From Lactobacillus sp. ESL0680 (GTDB lineage: Bacteria; Bacillota; Bacilli; Lactobacillales; Lactobacillaceae), in assembly GCF_029392855.1 (NCBI RefSeq), contig NZ_CP113945.1, forward strand, positions 1,612,001 to 1,676,000: DNA of 64,000 nt, given 5' to 3'. A model generated the notes under the pieces. It saw only the letters and a list, made by a program, of their open reading frames with translations, ran no database searches and was not told where the DNA came from. Below, one piece after another: positions 38,805 through 47,034 of the stretch (positions within the stretch are counted from its first letter, which is position 1; each line of letters begins with the position of its first letter). The position numbers and the translations under genes were made by a program.

Positions 38805-38906
38805 TTACTTATGTAATTTGTCAATAATATCTTTGATATTGTTTAACACATCTTGAATTTTTGCAAACACAAGATACAGCATTATCAGAATGAGTAGATC
38901 ACGCAT
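38805..38906 (-). CDS. Tiny hydrophobic toxin-like peptide, module 3
   Basis: 33 codons from ATG 38906 after GAGGTGACGAGT. It starts MRDLLILIMLYLVFAKIQDV and ends DKLHK, the closest relative of module 1 (LYLVF.K.QDVL..(V/I)KDIIDKL). The leader hairpin GAGAAG...CTTCTC (38925-38944) has loop CCGGTCAA in plus-strand notation. The partner RNA at 39009-39103 carries the same CGGTCA, differing from TGGTCA of modules 2 and 4. Confidence 0.72.
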   Translation of the reverse strand: MRDLLILIMLYLVFAKIQDVLNNIKDIIDKLHK

Positions 38907-39008
38907 ACTCGTCACCTCATTAAAGAGAAGCCGGTCAACTTCTCAAGATGATGCACATTGCGTGCCTATCTATTTTACCAAACTATTTATCCATGTTATA
39001 CTGTATTT

Positions 39009-39103
39009 ATCAGAATGAAGTATCAAGCATACTTACATTACGTGCAAAGCAAGTTCGGTCACTTGCAACGTGCGGTGGCGATCCCAACAGGATCGCTTTT
39101 TTG
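39009..39103 (+). ncRNA. Candidate antitoxin RNA, module 3
   Basis: TTACCA (38975-38980), 16 nt, TATACT (38997-39002). It carries ACATTACGTGC (39035-39045; toxin leader ACATTGCGTGC at 38955-38965) and hairpin GCAAG...CTTGC (39049-39066) with CGGTCA. Terminator GCGATCC-CAACA-GGATCGC plus T6 (39078-39103). Confidence 0.62.
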
Positions 39104-39160
39104 TTATTCTCACATACCAATAATTCCAATTTTTGTTTTCTGATTTTTTCAATTTCACAA

Positions 39161-39301
39161 TTAGACCAAACAAAAATAGCTCAGGACTTCCTGAGCTATT
39201 TTTGCAACTTTATTTGAGCAACGTTCGATGAGCTTCTTAAGAACTTGCTCTGTCTTGGTCAAGACTAAATAAAGCAATACTAAAGTGAATATATTTTGCA
39301 C
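39161..39301 (-). CDS. Toxin-like peptide of module 4, C-terminus frameshifted
   Basis: The frame from GTG 39301 (RBS AAGGAGGTGAAAAAC) starts MQNIFTLVLLYLVLTKTEQV and matches module 2 up to LIE. It then leaves the family frame and runs 20 codons through the terminator hairpin region (AAATAGCTCAGGA...CCTGAGCTATTTTT). The usual ending LLK plus stop survives in another frame at 39210, and the distance is 10 nt short of module 2. It is probably an inactivated toxin whose RNA partner is intact. Confidence 0.6.
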   Translation of the reverse strand: MQNIFTLVLLYLVLTKTEQVLKKLIERCSNKVAKIAQEVLSYFCLV

Positions 39302-39402
39302 GTTTTTCACCTCCTTACTGGAAGCTAGTCAACTTCCTTAGATGTGCACATCACGTGCGTTTTTATTTTACCAAATTTATGCCATTATGGTATACTTAAT
39401 TT

Positions 39403-39494
39403 ACTAAAGTGATATGTTCTGTACGTTCACATCACGTGCCGCAAGTTTGGTCACTTGCAACATATAATAGCGATCCCAACAGGATCGCTTTTTT
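39403..39494 (+). ncRNA. Candidate antitoxin RNA, module 4
   Basis: TTACCA (39368-39373), 17 nt, TATACT (39391-39396). CACATCACGTGC (39428-39439) is identical to 39347-39358 in the toxin leader. Hairpin GCAAG...CTTGC at 39441-39458. Terminator GCGATCC-CAACA-GGATCGC plus T6 (39470-39494). Confidence 0.62.
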
Positions 39495-39552
39495 ATTTTA
39501 AAATTTTATACAAAAACAGCCCAAGATTTTTTTGGGCTGCTTTACTGTAACT

Positions 39553-39663
39553 TTACTTAAATAATTTCAGTAATTTATCTAAAATATCGTTAAAGACACT
39601 TAAGATATTTTCCGTCTTAGCAAAAAGAAAGCACAGTAGAATAAGTAATACAAACTCATGCAC
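39553..39663 (-). CDS. Tiny hydrophobic toxin-like peptide, module 5
   Basis: 36 codons from GTG 39663 after AAGGAGGTGATTATC. It starts MHEFVLLILLCFLFAKTENI and ends KLFK: hydrophobic half, AKTEN, amphipathic tail, three residues longer than its relatives. Leader hairpin GAGAAG...CTTCTC (39682-39702). The partner RNA lies at 39768-39866. Most diverged member of the set. Confidence 0.7.
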   Translation of the reverse strand: MHEFVLLILLCFLFAKTENILSVFNDILDKLLKLFK

Positions 39664-39767
39664 GATAATCACCTCCTTAAAGAGAAGTTGACTAAACTTC
39701 TCAAGATGATGCACAGAGCATGCTTAATCAATTTACCAGATTTGCTTATCTATGGTATAATTTTGTA

Positions 39768-39866
39768 AGAATAAGTAATATATTTCGTCATGTACGGAAC
39801 ACAGCGTGCATGCAAGTTTGACCACTTGCAAGCCAGCTGAGCAGTCTTTATAGACTGCTTTTTTTA
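39768..39866 (+). ncRNA. Candidate antitoxin RNA, module 5
   Basis: TTACCA (39733-39738), 17 nt, TATAAT (39756-39761). Hairpin TGCAAG...CTTGCA (39811-39830) with TTGACCA against TTGACTA in the toxin hairpin; CACAG and GCATGC are shared with the toxin leader at 39712-39723. Terminator GCAGTCT/AGACTGC plus T7. Confidence 0.6.
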
Positions 39867-39954
39867 TATTCGGATTTCTCAATCATTAAGAAGATAAAAA
39901 TGTAAGTATAGCGATAAGTACTTATTTATATTACTAAATACAAAACTGCACAAA

Positions 39955-39981
39955 AAAAGAAGTCTTATAGACTTCTTTTTG
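39955..39981. terminator. Terminator-like hairpin
   Basis: AAGAAGTC-TTATA-GACTTCTTTTTG, flanked by A and T tracts; no adjacent gene is evident. The rest of 39884-40314 holds the fragment at 40029-40110 and nothing else I can support. Confidence 0.6.
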
Positions 39982-40028
39982 AATAAATGAGTACGTTTTT
40001 TATTAGAATAATACTTTATAATTGTTTC

Positions 40029-40110
40029 TTAACCTACAGGAGTTTTAGTCATAATATTTTTTAGATTTGAAGTTGGCCAAACATCTGGATGTTGAGTTTC
40101 TGTTACACTT
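40029..40110 (-). pseudogene. C-terminal fragment of an unknown gene
   Basis: A minus-strand frame reads SVTETQHPDVWPTSNLKNIM, then TKTPVG and stop, with an in-frame stop shortly upstream and no start. The composition looks protein-like, but I recognise no family. It may be chance. Confidence 0.25.
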
Positions 40111-40314
40111 TTAACACTACATATTCTTAGTACCTAACCATCTACTTTAAATAAATGTGAGTATCCCAGTTTTCTATATCCTTTGATACTGTGTAGTTTT
40201 ATTTTTTAATAAGAATGGTAAGATATAGTTTTTATACTATGTGTATTTACTTTGCTGGAATTATTAATAGCTAAGTCAGAAGCACCCATTAAAAATAATA
40301 TTGGAGAAATATTT

Positions 40315-40671
40315 ATGAACAATTCTATTTTTTATATATTATTAATTATCGGGATAACAATTTCTGTATATCGAAAACACATGCCTGATAATAATTATAC
40401 AAAATATGCAGAATATTTAACTTATGCATTATTAACCATACTGCTTATTACTCAATTTATATTTATAATATTTTTTAATAAACTTTTTCTGCTTAATAAT
40501 AGTTTATATGATATTATCTTGGCCATAATCCTACTAATATTAGCATGCGTATTTAAGCTTACTAATACTAAAAATAAGTATTCTAAACTTTTACATGAAT
40601 TATCTAATCAATTTATTATAGTTGCGGTTATGCTGCTACTTGATGGCAATGCCGTACCGTTACTTAACTAA
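40315..40671 (+). CDS. Small membrane protein, unknown
   Basis: 118 aa from ATG 40315, preceded by GGAGAAATATTT; an upstream ATG at 40252 lacks an RBS. Four hydrophobic segments (SIFYILLIIGITISVY, YLTYALLTILLITQFIFIIF, LYDIILAIILLILACVF, FIIVAVMLLLDG). Small integral membrane proteins of this type often lie near bacteriocin or competence genes; a bacteriocin-immunity-like gene is 0.8 kb away. No function assigned. Confidence 0.65.
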   Translation: MNNSIFYILLIIGITISVYRKHMPDNNYTKYAEYLTYALLTILLITQFIFIIFFNKLFLLNNSLYDIILAIILLILACVFKLTNTKNKYSKLLHELSNQFIIVAVMLLLDGNAVPLLN

Positions 40672-40711
40672 AACTGTTTAATTCTTAGGGCTAATTGTAT
40701 ACTTACAACAC

Positions 40712-40746
40712 AAAAAAGAGTGAGTAAAAATAATTACTCACCCTTT
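40712..40746. terminator. Bidirectional terminator
   Basis: AGAGTGAGTAA-AAATAA-TTACTCACCCTTT between convergent genes, with A and T tracts. Confidence 0.75.
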
Positions 40747-40748
40747 AT

Positions 40749-41384
40749 TTAATTTGCTAATAAGTTACTCGGATATTTACCAATCAAGAGTACTGGTGTT
40801 TCAGATAAATCATCATGCTTTAAAAACTGTTTTAATTGCTTAATTGAAGTATCAGCTATTTGCTTATTCTTGCCAGTTAATCCACTAGCTAACGTTTGAG
40901 CTTGTTCTAATAAAGCTGACGTAGGCTTATTATTGTCTTTAGCATCTATTGCACTTAGTTCAGCATTAATTAGCGGCTGCAAATCCTTATTAGATAAATT
41001 TTTGTTATAAATTCCGTTTATATAAGTTGTATAACCCTTGTATTTACCATTCTTGGAAACCAAATCAACTGATATTCCGTTTTTAACCTTTGTTAATTTT
41101 TTCACTTTAAACAGTGTATGTTGTTTCAAAATTTTTTCAAGTACCTTTTTAGTATAAGGCTTGCCACCTTTAGCTGCCGTATTTTTATAAAGTGCACCCT
41201 TATTGCTATTCGGTAATTCAAAAACATACCCAGCCTCAGCTAATTTTTTAGTCCAAGCTTTACTAGATAAACTGCTATTCGATACTAACTGTGCCGATAC
41301 TTGGCTTTTACTTGTTAGATTAGCAATTGATAAGGTAGTCGTCATTAACAATGTGGTCAATATCAGTTTAAATGATTTTTTCAT
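40749..41384 (-). CDS. Exported protein of unknown function
   Basis: 211 aa from ATG 41384 with GAGGGT upstream. Signal peptide of about 30 residues (MKKSFKLILTTLLMTTTLSI, end SQVSA). The body contains a lysine-rich segment (AKGGKPYTKKVLEKILKQHT, VKKLTKVKNGISVDLVSKNG) and a helical C-terminal part. No known domain is recognised. It may be one of the small secreted proteins typical of lactobacilli. Confidence 0.7.
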   Translation of the reverse strand: MKKSFKLILTTLLMTTTLSIANLTSKSQVSAQLVSNSSLSSKAWTKKLAEAGYVFELPNSNKGALYKNTAAKGGKPYTKKVLEKILKQHTLFKVKKLTKVKNGISVDLVSKNGKYKGYTTYINGIYNKNLSNKDLQPLINAELSAIDAKDNNKPTSALLEQAQTLASGLTGKNKQIADTSIKQLKQFLKHDDLSETPVLLIGKYPSNLLAN

Positions 41385-41491
41385 TTTAGTACCCTCACTC
41401 AAAAATATTTATAGATATATAATACCACTTATTTTGAAAGCGATTACCAAAATAATAAGATCATTCATCCCACCAATAACATAACAATCCC

Positions 41492-41773
41492 CTAATGAAA
41501 AATCTGTGTAATACCGATGCCTAATTGATGATCGCTCAGTTTTGGTGTCAATAATTCCCGATACAATTTCCGGCCGGCTGGCGATAATTGCTGTTTAATA
41601 GCAAGCGGCGTTAAACTACTCTTCATACTCGCAGCAATACTAGGTAAATATTCTTGTCTTTCTAACCGCTTTTTAGCAAGTGAAATAATCTCATATTCAT
41701 CCATGCTCAAATTACTAGCCAAACTAGAATTAACTTTAGCCAATAAGTCAGCTGCTGCTTTTTTAGAGCCCAT
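41492..41773 (-). CDS. Bacteriocin-immunity-like protein (EntA_Immun type)
   Basis: 93 aa from ATG 41773 (MGSKKAAADLLAKVNSSLAS). A longer frame begins at a TTG (41836) overlapping a TATAAT that is more likely the promoter. The helical pattern with ALAKKRLERQEYLPSIAAS-like spacing, SPAGRKLYREL and a small size fits the enterocin A immunity fold that protects against class IIa bacteriocins. No bacteriocin structural gene is seen nearby, so it may be an orphan immunity gene. Confidence 0.6.
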   Translation of the reverse strand: MGSKKAAADLLAKVNSSLASNLSMDEYEIISLAKKRLERQEYLPSIAASMKSSLTPLAIKQQLSPAGRKLYRELLTPKLSDHQLGIGITQIFH

Positions 41774-41903
41774 GATTAAACCACAGCTTTCATTCACACA
41801 AAAAATCCAATTCGTTATTTTCACAATATTATACAACGAAGATAATCAACTGGGTTTACGTATTAAAAAAAGAATTGAGTATCCACTCAATTCTAAGAAA
41901 TAT

Positions 41904-43295
41904 TTATTGCTGACGTGGCCGTGAAATCAAATACATCATCAGCGGCAAAATACAAAAGCCAAAAATCATGGCAACAATCGCCAGCCAATTAATACCAATC
42001 ACGCGGCTATTAACTACGATTCCAAATTGTTCACGCCAATTATACTCGGCTAATAAAAAGATGACCAATAACACTGCAATCACCGGAATGATTAGATCAG
42101 TCCACACATTTTTATCAGCAGCCAAAATCTGCTCCTTGCTTTTACCATAATAAAACCGAATAACAGATAGCGGCACAACTGTAAATTCCAAAAAGCGGAC
42201 AATTGCGCTCAACGTAATCAAATTTGTCATATTGTACTGAAAAGCCAAAGGAATCAAAACTGCCAATACAGCAGAAATAGAATACGTTCTGACGGGAAAG
42301 TTCCTTTTAGTCCGCTGCGTTAACTTTGGCGAGACCTGATGTTCCCGTGCCATTGCTTCCAAAATTCGCGGTGTGCTAAAGCTATAGGCAAAGTTGAGTC
42401 CCAACATCGAGATCAGTGCACCTACCAAGATTATATCGCGCAAAATTTCATTATTAAAAATTGCCGCTAAGGCTATCACTTGGTTAGTCTTAATCAACGC
42501 AGTAGGATTTAACTTCAAAGCAACTGTCAAGACGCCAATATAAACTACGGCAACTGCCAAGATTGCTAACGGAATTGCCCGCGGGAGATTTTTTTCAGGA
42601 TTCTCCATGTCTTCTGCACCAGAAGCAACAGATTCAAAGCCAGTAAAAGCATAAAATGCGGAAACCACCGCCATGACCATGCCGCTTGTTGTCAAAGTTG
42701 GAATTACAGTATAACCATGAACAGTAACTTGATCCACAGCACTTAACCGATGCGACACCCCTGTTACCAATAATACAACGACACCCGCAGCAATTATTAG
42801 GACCAGCGTTAACAATTTACCAATTGTTGCCAAATTCATTACCCGCTTAATAATTTTTTGGCCAAATAAGTTAACAATCGTCACTAATAGTAATAAGGCC
42901 AGCAATCCTAACGTAACGTTACCTACATTGTTGGGATCACCACCACAAATCGAAATCGTTGATTTAGTAATCCCAACAGAGGCTACACCCCAAACAGCAC
43001 TGGTCGCAAAATAACACGTCGTGCCAATATAGAAGCCGAACTTAGGACCAAACGCGGCCTTTGAGTACGCATAGGACGCCCCAGCCTTATTAACATATTT
43101 AGCTGCCGCCGCAAATGACATTGCCAAAACTGTGGCAACTAAAGCTGCCGCAAGGTAAACCAGTAGAGTTTTACTTCCAGCCTGCTTAACTACACTTCCA
43201 GGTGTTAAAAAAATTCCGGAGCCAATCATCATATTAATTGCAAGAAAAACCATGGCACTAAAGCCTAATTTATCGCCTGCTTTTTTATTTTTCAT
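41904..43295 (-). CDS. APC-family amino acid permease
   Basis: 463 aa from ATG 43295 (MKNKKAGDKLGFSAMVFLAI); a start 18 nt upstream has no RBS. Twelve hydrophobic segments; the first contains the APC motif MIGSGIFLTPGSV. The sequence YAFTGFESVASGAEDMENPE in the middle is typical of amino acid permeases of this superfamily. Substrate not deducible. Alone on its strand between terminators. Confidence 0.87.
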   Translation of the reverse strand: MKNKKAGDKLGFSAMVFLAINMMIGSGIFLTPGSVVKQAGSKTLLVYLAAALVATVLAMSFAAAAKYVNKAGASYAYSKAAFGPKFGFYIGTTCYFATSAVWGVASVGITKSTISICGGDPNNVGNVTLGLLALLLLVTIVNLFGQKIIKRVMNLATIGKLLTLVLIIAAGVVVLLVTGVSHRLSAVDQVTVHGYTVIPTLTTSGMVMAVVSAFYAFTGFESVASGAEDMENPEKNLPRAIPLAILAVAVVYIGVLTVALKLNPTALIKTNQVIALAAIFNNEILRDIILVGALISMLGLNFAYSFSTPRILEAMAREHQVSPKLTQRTKRNFPVRTYSISAVLAVLIPLAFQYNMTNLITLSAIVRFLEFTVVPLSVIRFYYGKSKEQILAADKNVWTDLIIPVIAVLLVIFLLAEYNWREQFGIVVNSRVIGINWLAIVAMIFGFCILPLMMYLISRPRQQ

Positions 43296-43420
43296 TTCTA
43301 ATCCATCTTCCATACGTGGTTTGTAAAATTAAATAGCTATACTATTATATGAAATAATTGTGACAAACTCCATATTGTATATTGTCAAATAGCTAAGGCA
43401 GGTCTAAATCTCCCCAATAA

Positions 43421-43454
43421 AAAGCACCTCAAGCTTTTAGCTTGAGGTGCTTTA
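43421..43454. terminator. Terminator between ilvE and the APC permease
   Basis: AAAGCACCTCAAGC-TTTTA-GCTTGAGGTGCTTT, 14-bp stem; orientation ambiguous. Confidence 0.7.
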
Positions 43455-43469
43455 AAATCAAATTATTCA

Positions 43470-43502
43470 AAAAGGACACGGAAACTTCCGTGCCCTTTTA
43501 TT
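43470..43502 (-). terminator. ilvE terminator
   Basis: Minus strand GGCACGGAA-GTTT-CCGTGTCC region with CCTTTTTG after it, just behind the ilvE stop. Confidence 0.8.
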
Positions 43503-43515
43503 AATTATCAAATCT

Positions 43516-44538
43516 TTAATCGATTGTCTGTACCCAGCCTTCAGGACCAGTCTTATCACCATATTGAATAGCAATCAGTTCATTGTACAACTTGGTCGTA
43601 ACTGGGCCAGTCTTGTCTTCACTGTAAATGACGTGCTTTTGATCGTTATAGGTAATCGAACCAACCGGCGAAATTACAGCTGCCGTGCCCATTGCACCAG
43701 CTTCTTTCATGTTAAAGGCTTCTTCCAAAGTAATTTGCCGTTCAACAGGATTCAAGCCTTGACGTTTAGCAACTTCAAGCAGCGATTTTTTAGTAATAGA
43801 AATCAAAATTGACTCAGATTTTGGTGTTACAAACTGACCTTCTTGAGTAATACCGAAGAAGTTGGCACCACCAAATTCATCAACATACTTGTGTTCACGT
43901 GGATCAAGATACAAGCAATCAGCAAAGCCTTCCTTATGTGCTTCAACTGATGGCAGCAGGCTGCTGGCATAATTACCTGATGTCTTAGCTTGACCGGTAC
44001 CAGCATAAGCGGCACGATCGTACGGACTAACTTTATAAGCTGCTGGATTTAGGCCCTTAATATATGCACCTACTGGTGTCGCAAAAATCCGCAAAGTATA
44101 TTCCGTTGCTGCTGCAACTCCCAAAGCCTGCGAAGTTCCAATCATAAATGGTCGAACATAAAGTGTTGCACCACTGTCATATGGCGGAACGTATTCTTTA
44201 TTAGCCAAAACAACTTCTTTAACTGCCTCAACGAACTTATCTTCAGGATATGGAGGCATTGCTAACCGTTCAGCTGACAACGCAAACCGATGGGCATTTT
44301 GGTCCGGACGAAAGAGATTAATTTTGCCATCTTTTCTACGATAAGCCTTTAATCCTTCAAAAATTTCCTGACCATAGTGCAAGACTTCTGCACCTTCGGA
44401 AAGGGTCACAGTCGAAGCTTCGACTAACTTGCCTTCTTGCCATTCACCATCTTTATACTTAGCTTCGTAACGATATGGCAGATCGCGATATTCAAAGCCG
44501 AGATTATTCCAATCAAGATCTTCTATCTTTTGTTTCAT
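43516..44538 (-). CDS. ilvE: Branched-chain amino acid aminotransferase
   Basis: 340 aa, PLP-dependent fold type IV. It interconverts Leu, Ile and Val with their keto acids. Signatures are LHYGQEIFEGLKAYRRKDGK, RPFMIGTSQALGV, GTGQAKTSGNYASSL with the PLP lysine, and EAGAMGTAAVISPVGSI. RBS GGAGGCACTCTG. It is monocistronic; in lactobacilli lacking Val/Ile/Leu synthesis it mainly serves catabolism and flavour compound formation. Confidence 0.95.
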   Translation of the reverse strand: MKQKIEDLDWNNLGFEYRDLPYRYEAKYKDGEWQEGKLVEASTVTLSEGAEVLHYGQEIFEGLKAYRRKDGKINLFRPDQNAHRFALSAERLAMPPYPEDKFVEAVKEVVLANKEYVPPYDSGATLYVRPFMIGTSQALGVAAATEYTLRIFATPVGAYIKGLNPAAYKVSPYDRAAYAGTGQAKTSGNYASSLLPSVEAHKEGFADCLYLDPREHKYVDEFGGANFFGITQEGQFVTPKSESILISITKKSLLEVAKRQGLNPVERQITLEEAFNMKEAGAMGTAAVISPVGSITYNDQKHVIYSEDKTGPVTTKLYNELIAIQYGDKTGPEGWVQTID

Positions 44539-44685
44539 CAGAGTGCCTCCAATTTTTTAATCCTTGGGATAGATATGAAAACTCAAACCAGATTATTTTC
44601 ATAATTATTTAATTGTTACCTAATTTAAACCATAAAGATACAGATGTCAATAGTAGATCGAAGCTTTACTACATATATACTAAAA

Positions 44686-44713
44686 AAACGTCACTTCCAA
44701 AAAAGTGACGTTT
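44686..44713 (-). terminator. Terminator of the Hsp100 gene
   Basis: ACGTCACTT-TTTTGG-AAGTGACGT hairpin flanked by A and T tracts. Confidence 0.8.
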
Positions 44714-44724
44714 TCCACATTAAA

Positions 44725-46833
44725 TTATTTCTCTTCTTTTTCGACTTTTTCAGCTTCAGCTTCTACTTTAGGATTAATATCCAATATTGCCTCGCCGTTC
44801 AAGTAAACATGCTGATTATCAGCAGTAAATTTAACTTCTTTAGTATCTGGTTCCTTCATCAATAATTTGGCAATTGGTGTTTCCAAATCCTGTTCAACTA
44901 CCCGACGCAATGGCCGTGCACCGAACTTCTTGTCATAGCCCTTCTCTGCAAGATAAGCTTTCGTTTCATGTGAAACATCAACCGTAATTTTTCTCTTAGC
45001 AAGAACCTTGTCCATCTTCTTGAGGTAAATGTCGATAATCTTAGTCATATCTTCTTCACTCAGGGAGTTAAATGGCACAATTGCATCAAGCCGGTTCAAA
45101 AATTCTGGTCTGAAGTAAGCTTCTAGTGCCTTAATCATCTTATCATGGTCAACCTTGCCATCTTTAAGCAGATTATCGGAGAAGCCAGCATTAGAAGTCA
45201 TAATTAAGATTGTATCCTTAAAGGAAACCGTTCTTCCTTGTGCATCCGTTAAGCGACCATCGTCCATAATCTGCAAAAGTGCGTTAAAGACTTGTGGATT
45301 AGCCTTCTCGATTTCATCAAACAAAATCAAACTGTATGGTTGATGACGAACTTTTTCAGTTAATTGACCACCTTCACCATAACCAACATAACCCGGAGCA
45401 GAACCAATCAACTTGTTAACTGCCATTTGATCTTGATATTCTGACATATCAAGTCTAATTAAGTGATTTTCACCACCAAACAACTGAATTGCTAGTTGTT
45501 TAGCTAATTCTGTCTTACCTACACCAGTTGGTCCAGTCAGTAAGAACGAACCAGTCGGACGATCATTATCCTTGAATACTTGCTTACGTGCAATCGCATC
45601 AGTAATAATATCAATAGCATTATCTTGGTCGATGACGGCTTTCTTCAGTCGTTTAGCCAAGTCAAGATTATGTTGACCCTCACTTGCATGCAATTCGCTC
45701 ATCGGAATCTTAGTTCTTGCTTCAATTAAAGCATAGATATCTTGATCCGTAACCCTTGGAGTTGCAACATCATGAACGTGATCCTTTTTATCGGTCAATT
45801 CTTGAATTTGCTTCTTCAAATCACTAGCCTTAGCGTAATCTTCCTTTTCAGCGGCCTCTTTCTTTTCGTGTTCAAGGCGCTCAATCCGCTCCTGCAGACT
45901 AGCTTCATCTTCTGGAACTGTATCCAGGCCCTTCTTAGCACCAGCTTCATCCATTAAGTCGATTGCCTTATCCGGCAAATGCCGACCTTGAATATAACGC
46001 TGCGACAATTCAACAGCTAGGCGCAAAGCACTGTCGTCATACTTAACATGGTGATAATCTTCGTACTTCTTCTTTAAGCCTTCCAAAATTTTAACGGTCA
46101 CATCAGCCGAAGGTTCTGGTACCTGTACTGGTTGGAACCGGCGTGCCAAAGCCGCATCATTTTCAATTCTGCGGTATTCACCAGTGGTTGTGGCCCCAAT
46201 TAAGTTCAAGTCGCCACTTGCCAAAGCTGGCTTTAGGATATTTGCGGCATCCCCACTATTGTTTTCGGAGTCAGTTGAACCAGCACCAACAATGTTGTGC
46301 AGTTCATCAATGAACAAGATAATATTTGGATCCTTCTTAGCTTGATCGATGACCTTCTTTAGGCGCTCTTCAAAGCTACCCCGCAGGCTAGAGCCAGCAA
46401 CCATATCATTAATGTTAACATCAATAATATGCTTATCCTTCATCTTGTCCGGAACATCGCCGCTCGCAATCTTTTGGGCCAGACCTTCAACAATCGCTGT
46501 CTTACCAACACCAGCAGGACCGACCAATACCGGATTATTCTTTTTCCGCCGGCTCAAAATTTCAATTACTTCTTTAATCTGCTCATCACGGCCAATTACT
46601 GGATCGTATTTATGTTCCTTAGCTTGTTCAACCAAGTCAACGCCAATTGGCTTCTCCTGCTTTTGTTCAGGACCTGCTGCCTGTCCCTGACCGTTTAAAT
46701 TCTGTGGTGACAGATTCATGTTGCCTGAATAATGGATCGGAATTGAACCATTATTAGCATCACCCAAATTACCAAAGAAAGAATCATTTAATTCGTTAAA
46801 TAAATTATCAAAATCATTATCAAAGTATGCCAT
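44725..46833 (-). CDS. clpE: Hsp100 AAA+ ATPase, ClpE-like without zinc finger
   Basis: 702 aa. First AAA+ domain with GPAGVGKTAIVEGLA and LFIDELHNIVGAGS; a coiled-coil middle with a UVR-like stretch (RLEHEKKEAAEKEDYAKASD); second AAA+ with LTGPTGVGKTELAKQLA, LILFDEIEKANPQVF and SAPGYVGYGEGGQ. The N-terminus (MAYFDNDFDNLFNELNDSFF) is Asn/Asp-rich and lacks the CxxC finger of classical ClpE, which makes ClpL an alternative name. It unfolds or disaggregates proteins under stress. A CIRCE operator in the leader implies HrcA control. Confidence 0.82.
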   Translation of the reverse strand: MAYFDNDFDNLFNELNDSFFGNLGDANNGSIPIHYSGNMNLSPQNLNGQGQAAGPEQKQEKPIGVDLVEQAKEHKYDPVIGRDEQIKEVIEILSRRKKNNPVLVGPAGVGKTAIVEGLAQKIASGDVPDKMKDKHIIDVNINDMVAGSSLRGSFEERLKKVIDQAKKDPNIILFIDELHNIVGAGSTDSENNSGDAANILKPALASGDLNLIGATTTGEYRRIENDAALARRFQPVQVPEPSADVTVKILEGLKKKYEDYHHVKYDDSALRLAVELSQRYIQGRHLPDKAIDLMDEAGAKKGLDTVPEDEASLQERIERLEHEKKEAAEKEDYAKASDLKKQIQELTDKKDHVHDVATPRVTDQDIYALIEARTKIPMSELHASEGQHNLDLAKRLKKAVIDQDNAIDIITDAIARKQVFKDNDRPTGSFLLTGPTGVGKTELAKQLAIQLFGGENHLIRLDMSEYQDQMAVNKLIGSAPGYVGYGEGGQLTEKVRHQPYSLILFDEIEKANPQVFNALLQIMDDGRLTDAQGRTVSFKDTILIMTSNAGFSDNLLKDGKVDHDKMIKALEAYFRPEFLNRLDAIVPFNSLSEEDMTKIIDIYLKKMDKVLAKRKITVDVSHETKAYLAEKGYDKKFGARPLRRVVEQDLETPIAKLLMKEPDTKEVKFTADNQHVYLNGEAILDINPKVEAEAEKVEKEEK

Positions 46834-46868
46834 TTATTAACACCCCTTATTGTAGTTTTCAATCTTAA

Positions 46869-46895
46869 TTAGCACTCTAAACATTCGAGTGCTAA
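46869..46895. promoter_or_regulatory. CIRCE operator (HrcA binding site)
   Basis: Perfect inverted repeat TTAGCACTC-N9-GAGTGCTAA between promoter and RBS of the Hsp100 gene, 36 nt before the ATG. Confidence 0.97.
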
Positions 46896-46911
46896 TTTCT
46901 TTACATCCCAA

Positions 46912-46940
46912 AGTATAACAGGTTATCCACAAATAGCAAA
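46912..46940 (-). promoter_or_regulatory. Promoter of the Hsp100 gene
   Basis: TTTGCT (46935-46940), 17 nt, TATACT (46912-46917) on the minus strand, directly upstream of CIRCE. Confidence 0.8.
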
Positions 46941-47000
46941 TTATTTGGCTCACTTTTTCCACAAATCACTAAATTCCTTAATCTTTACTTTGCTAAAACA

Positions 47001-47032
47001 AAAAAATGCCGATAAATCAGCATTTTTTTATA
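47001..47032 (-). terminator. Terminator of the UvrA-paralogue gene
   Basis: AAAATGC-N10-GCATTTTTTT with A and T tracts on both sides, right after the stop at 47035. Confidence 0.75.
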
Positions 47033-47034
47033 GC

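Noticed and set aside
40029..40110. Surface-protein pseudogene identity for the fragment
   Set aside because: Too short to assign; kept only as an unknown fragment with low confidence.
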